5,743 bases of DNA from Pseudomonadota bacterium. GTDB lineage: Bacteria > Pseudomonadota > Alphaproteobacteria > Rhizobiales > Hyphomicrobiaceae. The notes beneath the pieces were generated by a model. The model had not been told where the DNA came from and ran no database searches. It saw only the letters and a program-made list of their open reading frames with translations. The translations under genes and the position numbers were made by a program. Below are positions 1-5,743 of the stretch, piece by piece. The number at the start of each line of letters is the position of its first letter. Positions within the stretch are counted from its first letter, which is position 1. Location: the NCBI GenBank assembly GCA_023430845.1, contig JAEYYJ010000071.1, positions 1 to 5,743 on the forward strand. Direction: 5' to 3'.

Positions 1-121
1 CATGCGCTCGGTTTATCCATTGAGCAAGGGCATCCGCCTCGTCGGCGTCACGCTGTCGAGTTTCGGCGCGCGTGAGGATGCCGCGTCGGAGCAATTGAGT
101 TTGGCTCTGGCCGAACGGTAG
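1..121 (+). CDS. dinB: DNA polymerase IV (DinB-like), C-terminal fragment
   Basis: This is the 3' end of a gene that starts before the window; codons run in frame from base 2 to a TAG stop at 119-121. The 39 visible residues include YPLSKGIRLVGVTLSSFG and then a polar tail with EQLSLALAER. The first part resembles the last strand of the little-finger domain of Y-family polymerase IV, where bacterial DinB proteins carry a GIRLLGV-like sequence. QLSLAL (92-109) corresponds in position and form to the C-terminal beta-clamp-binding motif of E. coli DinB (QLVLGL). DinB is an error-prone translesion polymerase recruited to damaged forks by the sliding clamp. The in-frame ATG at base 2 is almost certainly internal, because the sequence starts inside a conserved domain. 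The catalytic palm lies outside the window, so the call rests on the tail alone. Confidence 0.68.
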   Translation, partial: MRSVYPLSKGIRLVGVTLSSFGAREDAASEQLSLALAER

Positions 122-187
122 TCCCATTTCCCGCACACATGCGACCGGGATGAGGAGCGGCATCAATCGCCGGCATCGGCGCCTGTG

Positions 188-282
188 GTCGCCCCTCACC
201 CCGGTTACGCCCCATGTACGTGGGACAAAACTTTACTTCCCCTTCTCCCCGTCAGGACGGGGAGAGGGAGAAGAGATCACCC
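188..282. repeat. REP-like palindromic intergenic element
   Basis: This GC-rich intergenic element begins with a CCCCTCACCCC tract and ends in a long imperfect hairpin (236-273). It matches, from memory, the general form of dispersed palindromic elements common between genes in Hyphomicrobiales (a CCCCTCACCC leader followed by a CTCCCCGTC/GACGGGGAG stem). A second small dyad, CCCATGTACGTGGG (211-224), lies inside it. It carries no coding capacity. Whether it is repeated elsewhere in this genome cannot be seen from one window. Confidence 0.55.
236..273 (-). terminator. Candidate transcription terminator hairpin of the ATPase operon
   Basis: The core stem is CTCCCCGTC (245-253) pairing with GACGGGGAG (256-264). 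The arms extend outward through CTTCCCCTT and AGGGAGAAG with one mismatch and one G-T wobble, giving a stem of about 17 pairs. It starts three bases after the TGA stop of the ATPase gene on the minus strand. The minus strand continues TAAAGTTTTG, which is only modestly T-rich, so this is not a textbook intrinsic terminator. On the plus strand nothing T-rich follows, so it would serve the polymerase IV gene poorly. It may be a REP-like element that doubles as a transcript end or stabiliser. Confidence 0.45.
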
Positions 283-3200
283 AAACAGCCTGAGCTGACG
301 TTCGCCCTGGCCCTTGGTCTCGAAACCGAGTTGCTCGATACGATCGAAGGGCACCTGCTCGGCCGTGATGAGCGAGCGCTGCGCCTTGAGCGCGCGCACA
401 AGCCCTTCCTGCACAAGATGGAACTCACCGACCGTCTGATGCGGGAGCACCGCCGCCGGATCGAGACCCGACTCGCTCTGGAAGGCGGCCTTGAGCTTCC
501 TGAGTGCCGTATCTTCGCGCACGCGACCGATGAACCAGCTCGTGATCTGATCGCGCGACTTGTAGTCGAGATCGCCGGGCGACTGCGTCGCGAGCATGAG
601 CCCGACGCCGGCGGAACGCGCACGTTTCAGCAGGCTCTGCAGCGGTTCGGCCGTCGCCGGTTTCGCGTTCGCCGGAATGTAGAGGTCGGCCTCGTCGAGC
701 ATGACGACCGCCTGCAGCTCATCGTTCGGATTGCGCTGGCAGAAACGCAGTGCTTCCGAGAGGAACTGCGAGACCCAGAAGAGGATGTTCTCGTTGTCGC
801 CAAGGAAGCCCGTGTAGATGATGGAGAGGCGCGTGCGGCCGTCGGGACGCGCGTGCGGGCCGATACCGAGCAGGTTTTCCATGCGCAGCGGCTCGCCGCC
901 TGTCTCGAACAGCGCCGAATTGCGATGCCGAAGACTGTCAAGCTGCGCAACGAGATCGCGGCGAATCCTACCCGAGGGATCCATGCGCTGCGTGAGTTCA
1001 GTGAGCTCCGGGTCCTCGTCCTCGAGGAGATGAATGAGATCGTTCAGGCCGACCTCGGTGCTGAAGCGCGATCCGAGAATGCGCAGCGCAACGGAGAGCG
1101 TGCCCGACTGCTTTTGGTGCGTCGCCGAGTTCTTCAGATGCAGCATGTCGCCGAGCGCTGCCGCCGAGAGATTGGCGAGCAGCTGCTGCTCGTGCTCGGG
1201 AAGCTCGTTGATGCCGGTGGGCAGGAGCGTGATCGAGATCGGCCGGCCTGAGGCGCGCCCAGGCGTGTAGACGGCGACGTCGACTTGATCGCCGAGTTTT
1301 TCGCGCAGGCTGCTCGCCTCGCTGAGTTCGTTCGGCTCGCCACGCCAGACTTCAGGGTTTGCGTAGGAGCAGAGGTCGCCCTTGCGATCGAGCAGGATGA
1401 CGGGCGTACCGTTCATCAAAAGCTGCTCGACGAGGCAAAGCGCGAGCGTCGTCTTGCCCGAGCCTGAGCCACCGAGCACCGCCGTATGGCGTTTCAGCAC
1501 ATCCTTGTTGAGCGTGATGCTCTTGCCGCGACCACCAATCTCGCGCCCGGCGAGAATGCTCGACGAATTCGAGCCATGCTCATCGAGAATGACACTGAGT
1601 GGCAGATCCTGATCTTCCTCCGTCGCCGCAGTCGGAGCAGGCGCTGGTGCCGCAGGGCTTGCCGACGTCCAACCTGTCCAGTCGGCGAGACGGCTCTGCA
1701 GGCTCGGCATGCTGTAGCCGTCGCGCGGCTGTGCATCGGGCGGTCCTTTGGCCCAAGGCAGCGTGACGAGATTGCCCTGCTCCGGGGCCTCGACTGGCAT
1801 CTCCGCGCGACGACGCGACGGCGCCTCCCCCATGGGCATCGGCGCACCGAGTAGATCGAGGCGCAGAAGCTGCGCGAGCACCGAGAGGCCGGACAGCAGC
1901 TTCGCCTGTTCGAGCCAGCCGCCGAAACCGGGGTCCGTGCGATGACGCGCATGGAACTCGCGCACGGTCATCATGCGCTCCCATTCGGCCATGGGCACGA
2001 CGAGCGTGCGCCCACCGCTCTCGCGGAATTTGCGGAAGGCCTGCGCCGTCTGGTTCTTGCGCGGCGGCGGATAGTCGCTTGCGCGCAGCATGATCGCGCT
2101 TGCGGACGACAGGCTGGACAGCACCTTGTCGAGCTGGCGCTTGAGACCACCGCCCTGGGTCGGGCGATTGCAGATGAAGACGCGCGTCTTCTGCATGATG
2201 CCCGTAGCGTGCGTAACAGTGACGTCGGCCGCAGGCAGCTCTTCGCCGAGATCGGCGCGGCGCACGGACAACGTGACCGCGGAGCCCCATTCGGCGCGCG
2301 ACAATTCGAGTGCCGACGTCAAAACGCCCAACAACTCCTGATCGTCGGACGGCATCTCGGCTTCGGAGAGACTGGCAAAGCGCTCCCAGCTCGCGCGGAA
2401 GTCGATCTGGTTCGCCGAAGCCGGTTGGCTGTCGCCACCGCCGAGCCCGAAGCCGAGAGCAGCCGCAAGCGTCGAGATGAAGCCCGCGCCATCGGTCTCC
2501 TCAGGCTCGTCGGTCGGCATTTCCGACTCTCGGCTCTTGAGACGTGCTTGCGCATCCTCGAGCAGGCGCCGTGTCGAAAGGCCGCCCAGCTCAGCCACGA
2601 AATCCGCACCAAAGAGTTTCGTGAGATCCGCCGCCGCAGGATCGACACCGCGCGCGATCGCGTGCTGCTCGACGCGGCGCGAGAGAATGAGACGCGCTTC
2701 ATCGGCCGTACGGCTTTCGAGCAGCGCGACGGGGCCCGCCTTCTCGATGCGGTCGATATAGGACTGCGCGAGCACACCGCGGACGTGATCGTAGAAATCG
2801 CCGAGGCAGGAGATGATGATCAGCGACGTCGGCACGCGGTTGGCAATCTGAATGAGATCGCGCACGGCTTTCTGGAAGCGCTCATCGGAGTCGGTGAAGA
2901 AGCGCAGATCCTCGACCTGATCGATGCAGAAGACGAGCGCGGCGCGATCGACCGTCCACATCAACTTGCCGAGGCTCTCCATGATCTCGAAGGCGCGCCC
3001 CTCGCCCGAGCTCGGATCGAGCGCGGCGACCGACGACTGCGAGAGTTCATTGAGCGGGCGACCATGCAGATACTGGCGCACGCGCTGGTCGATGCGTGGA
3101 TCCGCGCGCTGGAGATACAGCAGCGCGCGCACGATATTGATATCGAGTTCCTGATCGGCGAACTGCGGGCTCGCGACGATTTCGTCTGCAAGCGAAATGA

Positions 3201-3702
3201 TCAGCTTCGCGAGCTGGTCCTCGTCGAGCTTCGCTTCCGTCAGCTCGTTGAGCTGCTCGTCGCTGAGCGCGGCAGCGGCGAGCTTGTTGGTCAGCCGCGC
3301 AAGACCGCTCTCGCACTCGCCATCGGGATCGTACGGCTTTTCGAGCGAAGCCACGAGACGGCGCAGGTAGTAGTCGGCATAGCTCGCGACGTCGGGCGTC
3401 ATCTGCGCATAGCCGAAGTAGGCTGTGCCGGCGCGATGGCTGCTCGTGCGAAGGGCGCGAATGAGATGCGTCTTGCCGGCACCGGACTGGCCATGAAACA
3501 GCAGCATTCGTGCCGGCGTCACGCCGCCGTCGACCTTCACCATCGCGTCGAGCGTGCTTTGGAATTTCGCGCGCGCCTGCTTGTGCACGGCGGCCACGTC
3601 GACGGGATCCGCGCTCCAGATGTCGTCTTCCCAGGTGATCGAGTGCTCGAACGCCGATGCAAAACTCTCGACCGGGGCCGCGATTTCTACCGCACGCTGC
3701 AT
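277..3702 (-). CDS. Dual P-loop ATPase: N-terminal AAA/ORC-STAND-like module and C-terminal HerA/FtsK-type (DUF87-like) translocase module
   Basis: This 1141-residue protein is probably cytosolic; no signal peptide or membrane segment is evident. Module 1 (about 10-390) has Walker A GQSGAGKTH (71-79), Walker B ALVFCIDQVEDL (255-266), a sensor-1-like strand LIIISCLGDFYD (294-305), and a lid-like segment with RTADEARLILSRR (331-343), as in ORC/Cdc6 and STAND ATPases. An acidic Gly/Ser-rich stretch (about 392-430) leads to an alpha/beta region (about 431-620) that I do not recognise, then a Pro/Ala-rich linker (about 621-700). Module 2 (about 715-1125) has KRHTAVLGGSGSGKTT with Walker A at 744-752, LLDRKGD (770-776), Walker B AVVMLDEADLYI (998-1009) and a LATQSPGDL sensor segment (1037-1045). 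This is the HerA/FtsK pattern of a hexameric DNA pump. The tail ends QLRLF-G. The start is the first possible one after the upstream stop; GAGG lies 12 bases before it. The gap to the upstream gene is 69 bases, so an operon is likely. The ATPase classes are secure; the biological role is not known. Confidence 0.9.
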   Translation of the reverse strand: MQRAVEIAAPVESFASAFEHSITWEDDIWSADPVDVAAVHKQARAKFQSTLDAMVKVDGGVTPARMLLFHGQSGAGKTHLIRALRTSSHRAGTAYFGYAQMTPDVASYADYYLRRLVASLEKPYDPDGECESGLARLTNKLAAAALSDEQLNELTEAKLDEDQLAKLIISLADEIVASPQFADQELDINIVRALLYLQRADPRIDQRVRQYLHGRPLNELSQSSVAALDPSSGEGRAFEIMESLGKLMWTVDRAALVFCIDQVEDLRFFTDSDERFQKAVRDLIQIANRVPTSLIIISCLGDFYDHVRGVLAQSYIDRIEKAGPVALLESRTADEARLILSRRVEQHAIARGVDPAAADLTKLFGADFVAELGGLSTRRLLEDAQARLKSRESEMPTDEPEETDGAGFISTLAAALGFGLGGGDSQPASANQIDFRASWERFASLSEAEMPSDDQELLGVLTSALELSRAEWGSAVTLSVRRADLGEELPAADVTVTHATGIMQKTRVFICNRPTQGGGLKRQLDKVLSSLSSASAIMLRASDYPPPRKNQTAQAFRKFRESGGRTLVVPMAEWERMMTVREFHARHRTDPGFGGWLEQAKLLSGLSVLAQLLRLDLLGAPMPMGEAPSRRRAEMPVEAPEQGNLVTLPWAKGPPDAQPRDGYSMPSLQSRLADWTGWTSASPAAPAPAPTAATEEDQDLPLSVILDEHGSNSSSILAGREIGGRGKSITLNKDVLKRHTAVLGGSGSGKTTLALCLVEQLLMNGTPVILLDRKGDLCSYANPEVWRGEPNELSEASSLREKLGDQVDVAVYTPGRASGRPISITLLPTGINELPEHEQQLLANLSAAALGDMLHLKNSATHQKQSGTLSVALRILGSRFSTEVGLNDLIHLLEDEDPELTELTQRMDPSGRIRRDLVAQLDSLRHRNSALFETGGEPLRMENLLGIGPHARPDGRTRLSIIYTGFLGDNENILFWVSQFLSEALRFCQRNPNDELQAVVMLDEADLYIPANAKPATAEPLQSLLKRARSAGVGLMLATQSPGDLDYKSRDQITSWFIGRVREDTALRKLKAAFQSESGLDPAAVLPHQTVGEFHLVQEGLVRALKAQRSLITAEQVPFDRIEQLGFETKGQGERQLRLFG

Positions 3703-3771
3703 GTTCTTCTTGTTCCTCGACGCAAATTTGAAGTGTTTAGGCCCCGCTAGGGACTGACGTGACTGATCGGA

Positions 3772-4923
3772 TCAATCGTCGATACGCACGAAGTGCCAGA
3801 CAGTATTCTTGAACACGGTCGCCGATGCCTCGATCTCATCGAGATCGCGCTTGTCGCGCAGATCCGATGTGCCGAGCACCAGAAGCCCCGTGCGATGCGC
3901 TTCCGTGAGCATCGCCTTGAACTCGATCTCGCTCAGCCCCCAGCCCGTGTGCTGTTCCTGCACGGCGGCCCAGACTTGTGAAATGTAGACCTTGCGGCTG
4001 CCCGACCACCCACCGGTCGCGAGCGGCCGCGCCATTCTCTTCACCGCGTGCGCGAACGCCTCGGGATCAGGGCGCCCCGTTTGAGCTGGTGCCGGTCTCA
4101 GACGTTGTACGACAGCCGGTGCACTTGCGACGGGCGGCGCCGCCGGTTTGGCCGGCGCCTCCTGACCGCGCGACACGGCGATCGGCCATTCGAGATCGCC
4201 CGCAACGAACCGGCGCAGCAACGCGAGCCGCAGTGCCGGCAATGTGCTGCTCGTGACGCCGACCGCTTCGGCGGCAAGTCCGGCAACGAGCCGGCTGTCC
4301 GAGCCGAAATCGCGCGGCCGCGTCGAAAGCTGACCGGCCAGAAGGCGTGCGGCCTTCGCCGAGAGACCCGACTTGGCGCCGAGGTCCCGCTGCAGGCGGT
4401 TGCCGAAGGCCCGATCGAGTGCGAGCAGCGCAAGATCGTTCCTGAGGCGCGAGGCACTCGCCGCGGAGCGCGACTTGAGCCCGTGGGCTGCGATGACGAT
4501 CGCGCTTCTGAGCCCGTCGATCTTGCCGAGGGCCTTAAGTCGCCGCACCGGCAAGCCGGGCGTACCCAGCGCACGGGCGATCAGCGCCCCATCGCGTATT
4601 TTCAGCCAGTCGTCCCCACTCGCGGGCGCTGAGCCGAGAAAATGCTGCGCCTGGCGGCGACCGCCGGCCGTCGCATGGAGCCGGTTGCTCCGCCGCACCA
4701 CGAGTTGGTCTTTGATATGCGCCGCGACGAGGCGTCCAAGCAGAAGTCGCCACTCGCCGGCCTCGACTGCGGGGGCCACCAAAGGCTGCAGATCCCGCGC
4801 CAGCTCAGCTTCCCCGACCCCGCTCTCGCTGACCGACAGCCGCAGGAGCACGAGCGCACCGACCCGGAGCGCATCCACCCGCGCCGGCGCTGCGCGAGGC
4901 GCATTCAGTACCGCCACCGCCAT
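3772..4923 (-). CDS. Unrecognised protein with probable winged-helix domains at both ends; operon partner of the dual ATPase
   Basis: I do not recognise a named family for this 383-residue protein. Residues 18-96 read as a small helical domain ending in a charged hairpin (QLVVRRSNRLHATAGG, 73-88), compatible with a winged helix. Residues 105-245 are helical and Ala/Leu/Arg-rich. Residues 253-285 form a Pro/Ala-rich linker. Residues 309-381 look like a second winged helix: helices near KVYISQVWAAVQE and EFKAMLTEAHRTG, then a strand LLVLG and a closing strand TVWHFVRI. No catalytic motif, signal peptide or membrane segment is visible. Being first in the operon and basic overall, it may bind DNA and load or direct the ATPase; this is inference. 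I chose the ATG at 4923 because AGGGAG stands 7 bases before it. A TTG at 4941 would add six residues but has a poorer ribosome site. The stop is TGA at 3774-3772. Confidence 0.8.
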   Translation of the reverse strand: MAVAVLNAPRAAPARVDALRVGALVLLRLSVSESGVGEAELARDLQPLVAPAVEAGEWRLLLGRLVAAHIKDQLVVRRSNRLHATAGGRRQAQHFLGSAPASGDDWLKIRDGALIARALGTPGLPVRRLKALGKIDGLRSAIVIAAHGLKSRSAASASRLRNDLALLALDRAFGNRLQRDLGAKSGLSAKAARLLAGQLSTRPRDFGSDSRLVAGLAAEAVGVTSSTLPALRLALLRRFVAGDLEWPIAVSRGQEAPAKPAAPPVASAPAVVQRLRPAPAQTGRPDPEAFAHAVKRMARPLATGGWSGSRKVYISQVWAAVQEQHTGWGLSEIEFKAMLTEAHRTGLLVLGTSDLRDKRDLDEIEASATVFKNTVWHFVRIDD

Positions 4924-4930
4924 GTCTTTG

Positions 4931-4936
4931 CTCCCT
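4931..4936 (-). promoter_or_regulatory. Ribosome binding site that decides the start of the winged-helix gene
   Basis: On the minus strand AGGGAG is followed by the 7-base spacer CAAAGAC and then ATG (4923-4921). This near-optimal Shine-Dalgarno spacing favours the ATG over the in-frame TTG at 4941-4939, whose nearest GGAGG is 11 bases away. Confidence 0.7.
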
Positions 4937-5260
4937 AGCAAACCGGTGTCTGCCTCCGAGCCCCTTCAACACAGGCGACAATGCGCTCACGGCCGCGGCC
5001 ACACACGACCCGGCCTCACACGAACACGCTGCACCTCACATGGGGAATTCCAGCACTGGCGCCCCCTGAGCGCGGCCGGATACCAGGCAGGATTTCGTGT
5101 TTCCCTCGCGAAATGCCTGCCGCCGGGCCCCCTCGACCCGGACGAATCACCGTAGAATCAACGGCATTCTGGAAGACCGCAACAAATCCGCCAAGTAAAA
5201 TCGCCCCACCCCGCGCCGTCCCGCCCCCGGTGCGCGCATCGGGCCACGTCCGGACCGAAT

Positions 5261-5289
5261 ATATTTGCCGCCATCAGCCCCGCGGCCAA
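5261..5289 (-). promoter_or_regulatory. Weak candidate sigma-70-type promoter for the minus-strand operon
   Basis: Read on the minus strand, TTGGCC (5289-5284) and AAATAT (5266-5261) are separated by 17 bases, in the most A+T-rich part of the intergenic region. If used, the operon would have an untranslated leader of about 330 bases. Neither hexamer is a close consensus match, and closer promoters that are invisible by eye are equally possible. Confidence 0.22.
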
Positions 5290-5318
5290 ATTAAAGTCAC
5301 GAAGATTCCTTCTCTTAT

Positions 5319-5331
5319 GTCCTGACAGGAC
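5319..5331. promoter_or_regulatory. Perfect 13-base dyad, possible operator
   Basis: GTCCTG-A-CAGGAC is an exact inverted repeat of six-base arms around one base. Its short, symmetrical form and its place in the divergent promoter region next to A+T-rich DNA would suit a dimeric repressor site. It lacks a T-run, so it is unlikely to be a terminator. No specific regulator can be named. Confidence 0.3.
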
Positions 5332-5365
5332 GGTTTCTCCCGCGCTCGACGCAGAAGGCGACGCG

Positions 5366-5380
5366 CCCGGATACTCCGGG
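5366..5380. repeat. Short inverted repeat in the divergent intergenic region
   Basis: CCCGGA-TAC-TCCGGG is an exact inverted repeat with six-base arms and a three-base loop. It could form a small RNA hairpin or be a protein site. In DNA this GC-rich such repeats also arise by chance, so it is recorded as structure only. Confidence 0.3.
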
Positions 5381-5464
5381 TTCGTCCAGGGGATCTGCAA
5401 CGATGACAGCGCGGACCGGCAACCGCCCCTTGTCCCGAGGGAAGCTAGTTCCGTGCGCGCATCA

Positions 5465-5480
5465 TTAACGGCATGTTTAC
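5465..5480 (+). promoter_or_regulatory. CtrA-box-like site upstream of the lipoprotein gene
   Basis: TTAA (5465-5468), seven bases, then TTTAC (5476-5480) differs at one base from the alphaproteobacterial CtrA consensus TTAA-N7-TTAAC. It sits about 60-75 bases before the ATG at 5540, a suitable distance for an activator at the -35 region. A second partial element, GTTAAC, lies at 5495-5500. CtrA is the cell-cycle master response regulator in this class; its use here is inferred from the motif alone. Confidence 0.38.
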
Positions 5481-5539
5481 CACCCGGCTCCATAGTTAAC
5501 GCTGGGTTCGTTGCGCGTAGGCCGGCAGGAGTTGTAACC

Positions 5540-5743
5540 ATGTATCGCGTGCTGGTGGGGGTTTCGGTCGTTCTTCTGACGACCGGTTGCGGCATGAGTT
5601 CGAGCACGCTCAGCTCAGGCTTTGCCGAAAGCCCGACAATGTCGGCCAGGTCCACCCGTCAGGCCTCACTCGGCAGCGACCTCACAGCCCGCACACCGAC
5701 CCGCGTCGAGAGCAGCCAGCGCATGGCGAGCCTCGCACCGCCG
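5540..5743 (+). CDS. Predicted small lipoprotein, N-terminal part
   Basis: This gene starts at ATG 5540, with AGGAG (5527-5531) 8 bases upstream, and stays open for 68 codons to the window edge. The N-terminus has a single Arg at residue 3, a hydrophobic run from 4 to 13 (VLVGVSVVLL), and TTGC with the candidate lipidated Cys at 17. The residue three before the Cys is Thr rather than the usual Leu, a tolerated but less common lipobox. Gly rather than Asp follows the Cys, which by the enterobacterial rule would allow outer-membrane sorting. The mature part so far is Ser/Thr/Arg-rich and looks disordered, as in the linkers of many envelope lipoproteins. The functional domain lies beyond the window, so no role is assigned. 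Confidence 0.75.
   Translation, partial: MYRVLVGVSVVLLTTGCGMSSSTLSSGFAESPTMSARSTRQASLGSDLTARTPTRVESSQRMASLAPP

Larger units (their letters stand above)
4924..5539. other. Long divergent intergenic region without a credible gene
   Basis: These 616 bases separate the start of the minus-strand operon from the plus-strand lipoprotein gene. Open frames here lack ribosome sites and have low-complexity, Pro/Arg-rich translations. I see no tRNA cloverleaf and no recognisable riboswitch or small RNA. The part from about 4970 to 5250 is GC-rich with nothing distinctive. From 5258 to 5320 the composition becomes richer in A+T (ATATATTT, AAATTAAAG), as expected for promoter DNA. Beyond that lie two exact short dyads (5319-5331 and 5366-5380) and a CtrA-like box (5465-5480). 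Confidence 0.6.

Noticed and set aside
2..121. A separate small gene starting at the ATG at base 2
   Set aside because: The peptide begins within a sequence resembling the conserved DinB little-finger domain, so the ATG is best read as an internal methionine of a gene cut by the window edge.
214..1251. A 345-codon open frame on the plus strand
   Set aside because: It begins inside the palindromic repeat and runs antisense to the HerA-like module; composition is Arg/Glu/Ala-biased with no domain signal.
1942..3750. A 602-codon open frame on the plus strand
   Set aside because: It lies almost wholly antisense to the dual ATPase, whose frame carries unmistakable Walker motifs. Its translation is Arg/Ala/Glu-rich without motifs, as expected for the opposite strand of a high-GC gene.
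277..4923. BREX-type assignment (BrxC/PglY) for the ATPase operon
   Set aside because: BrxC-like proteins as I know them carry a single P-loop module and occur with methylase and PglZ genes. Here there are two distinct ATPase modules and none of those partners in the window.
4373..5155. A 260-codon plus-strand open frame running into the intergenic region
   Set aside because: It is antisense to the winged-helix gene over most of its length, its translation is Ser/Arg/Ala-rich low complexity, and no ribosome site precedes it.
4981..5325. A 114-codon plus-strand open frame in the intergenic region
   Set aside because: It is Pro/Arg-rich with irregular composition, has no ribosome site and no domain; it most likely reflects GC-rich noncoding DNA.
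5158..5655. A 165-codon minus-strand open frame across the intergenic region
   Set aside because: It overlaps the start of the lipoprotein gene on the opposite strand, which has a good ribosome site and signal peptide. The frame itself has no clear Shine-Dalgarno sequence or recognisable domain.

Overview
The window looks like chromosomal DNA from a GC-rich alphaproteobacterium, probably of the order Hyphomicrobiales (Rhizobiales). The reasons are high GC with strong third-position bias, a CCCTTCTCCCCGT/ACGGGGAGAGGG-type palindromic element of a kind scattered through intergenic DNA in that group, and a CtrA-box-like TTAA-N7-TTTAC upstream of the rightmost gene. The assignment to an order is inference.

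Layout. (1) Bases 1-121, + strand: the last 39 codons of a gene whose tail resembles the C-terminus of DNA polymerase IV (DinB), including a QLSLAL motif like those that bind the beta sliding clamp. (2) Bases 122-276: a short gap holding a REP-like palindromic element. It ends three bases from the stop codon of the convergent gene and may serve as its terminator. (3) Bases 277-4923, - strand: a two-gene operon that fills most of the window. The first gene (4923 to 3772) encodes a 383-residue protein with probable winged-helix domains at both ends. The second (3702 to 277) encodes a 1141-residue protein with two P-loop ATPase modules: an N-terminal AAA/ORC-STAND-like module and a C-terminal HerA/FtsK-type (DUF87-like) module. 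An alpha/beta middle region and a Pro/Ala-rich linker lie between them. (4) Bases 4924-5539: about 616 bases with no credible gene. They form the divergent regulatory region and contain several short dyads and the CtrA-like box. (5) Bases 5540 to the window end, + strand: the start of a small predicted lipoprotein gene.

The operon is the most interesting content. A motor protein that joins an ORC/STAND-like switch to a HerA-like DNA translocase is encoded with a likely DNA-binding winged-helix partner. This architecture suggests a DNA-processing or genome-conflict machine, but no nuclease or other effector can be recognised in the window, so the function is unknown. The motor protein also ends in QLRLF-G, which resembles a bacterial beta-clamp-binding pentapeptide and could link it to the replication fork.
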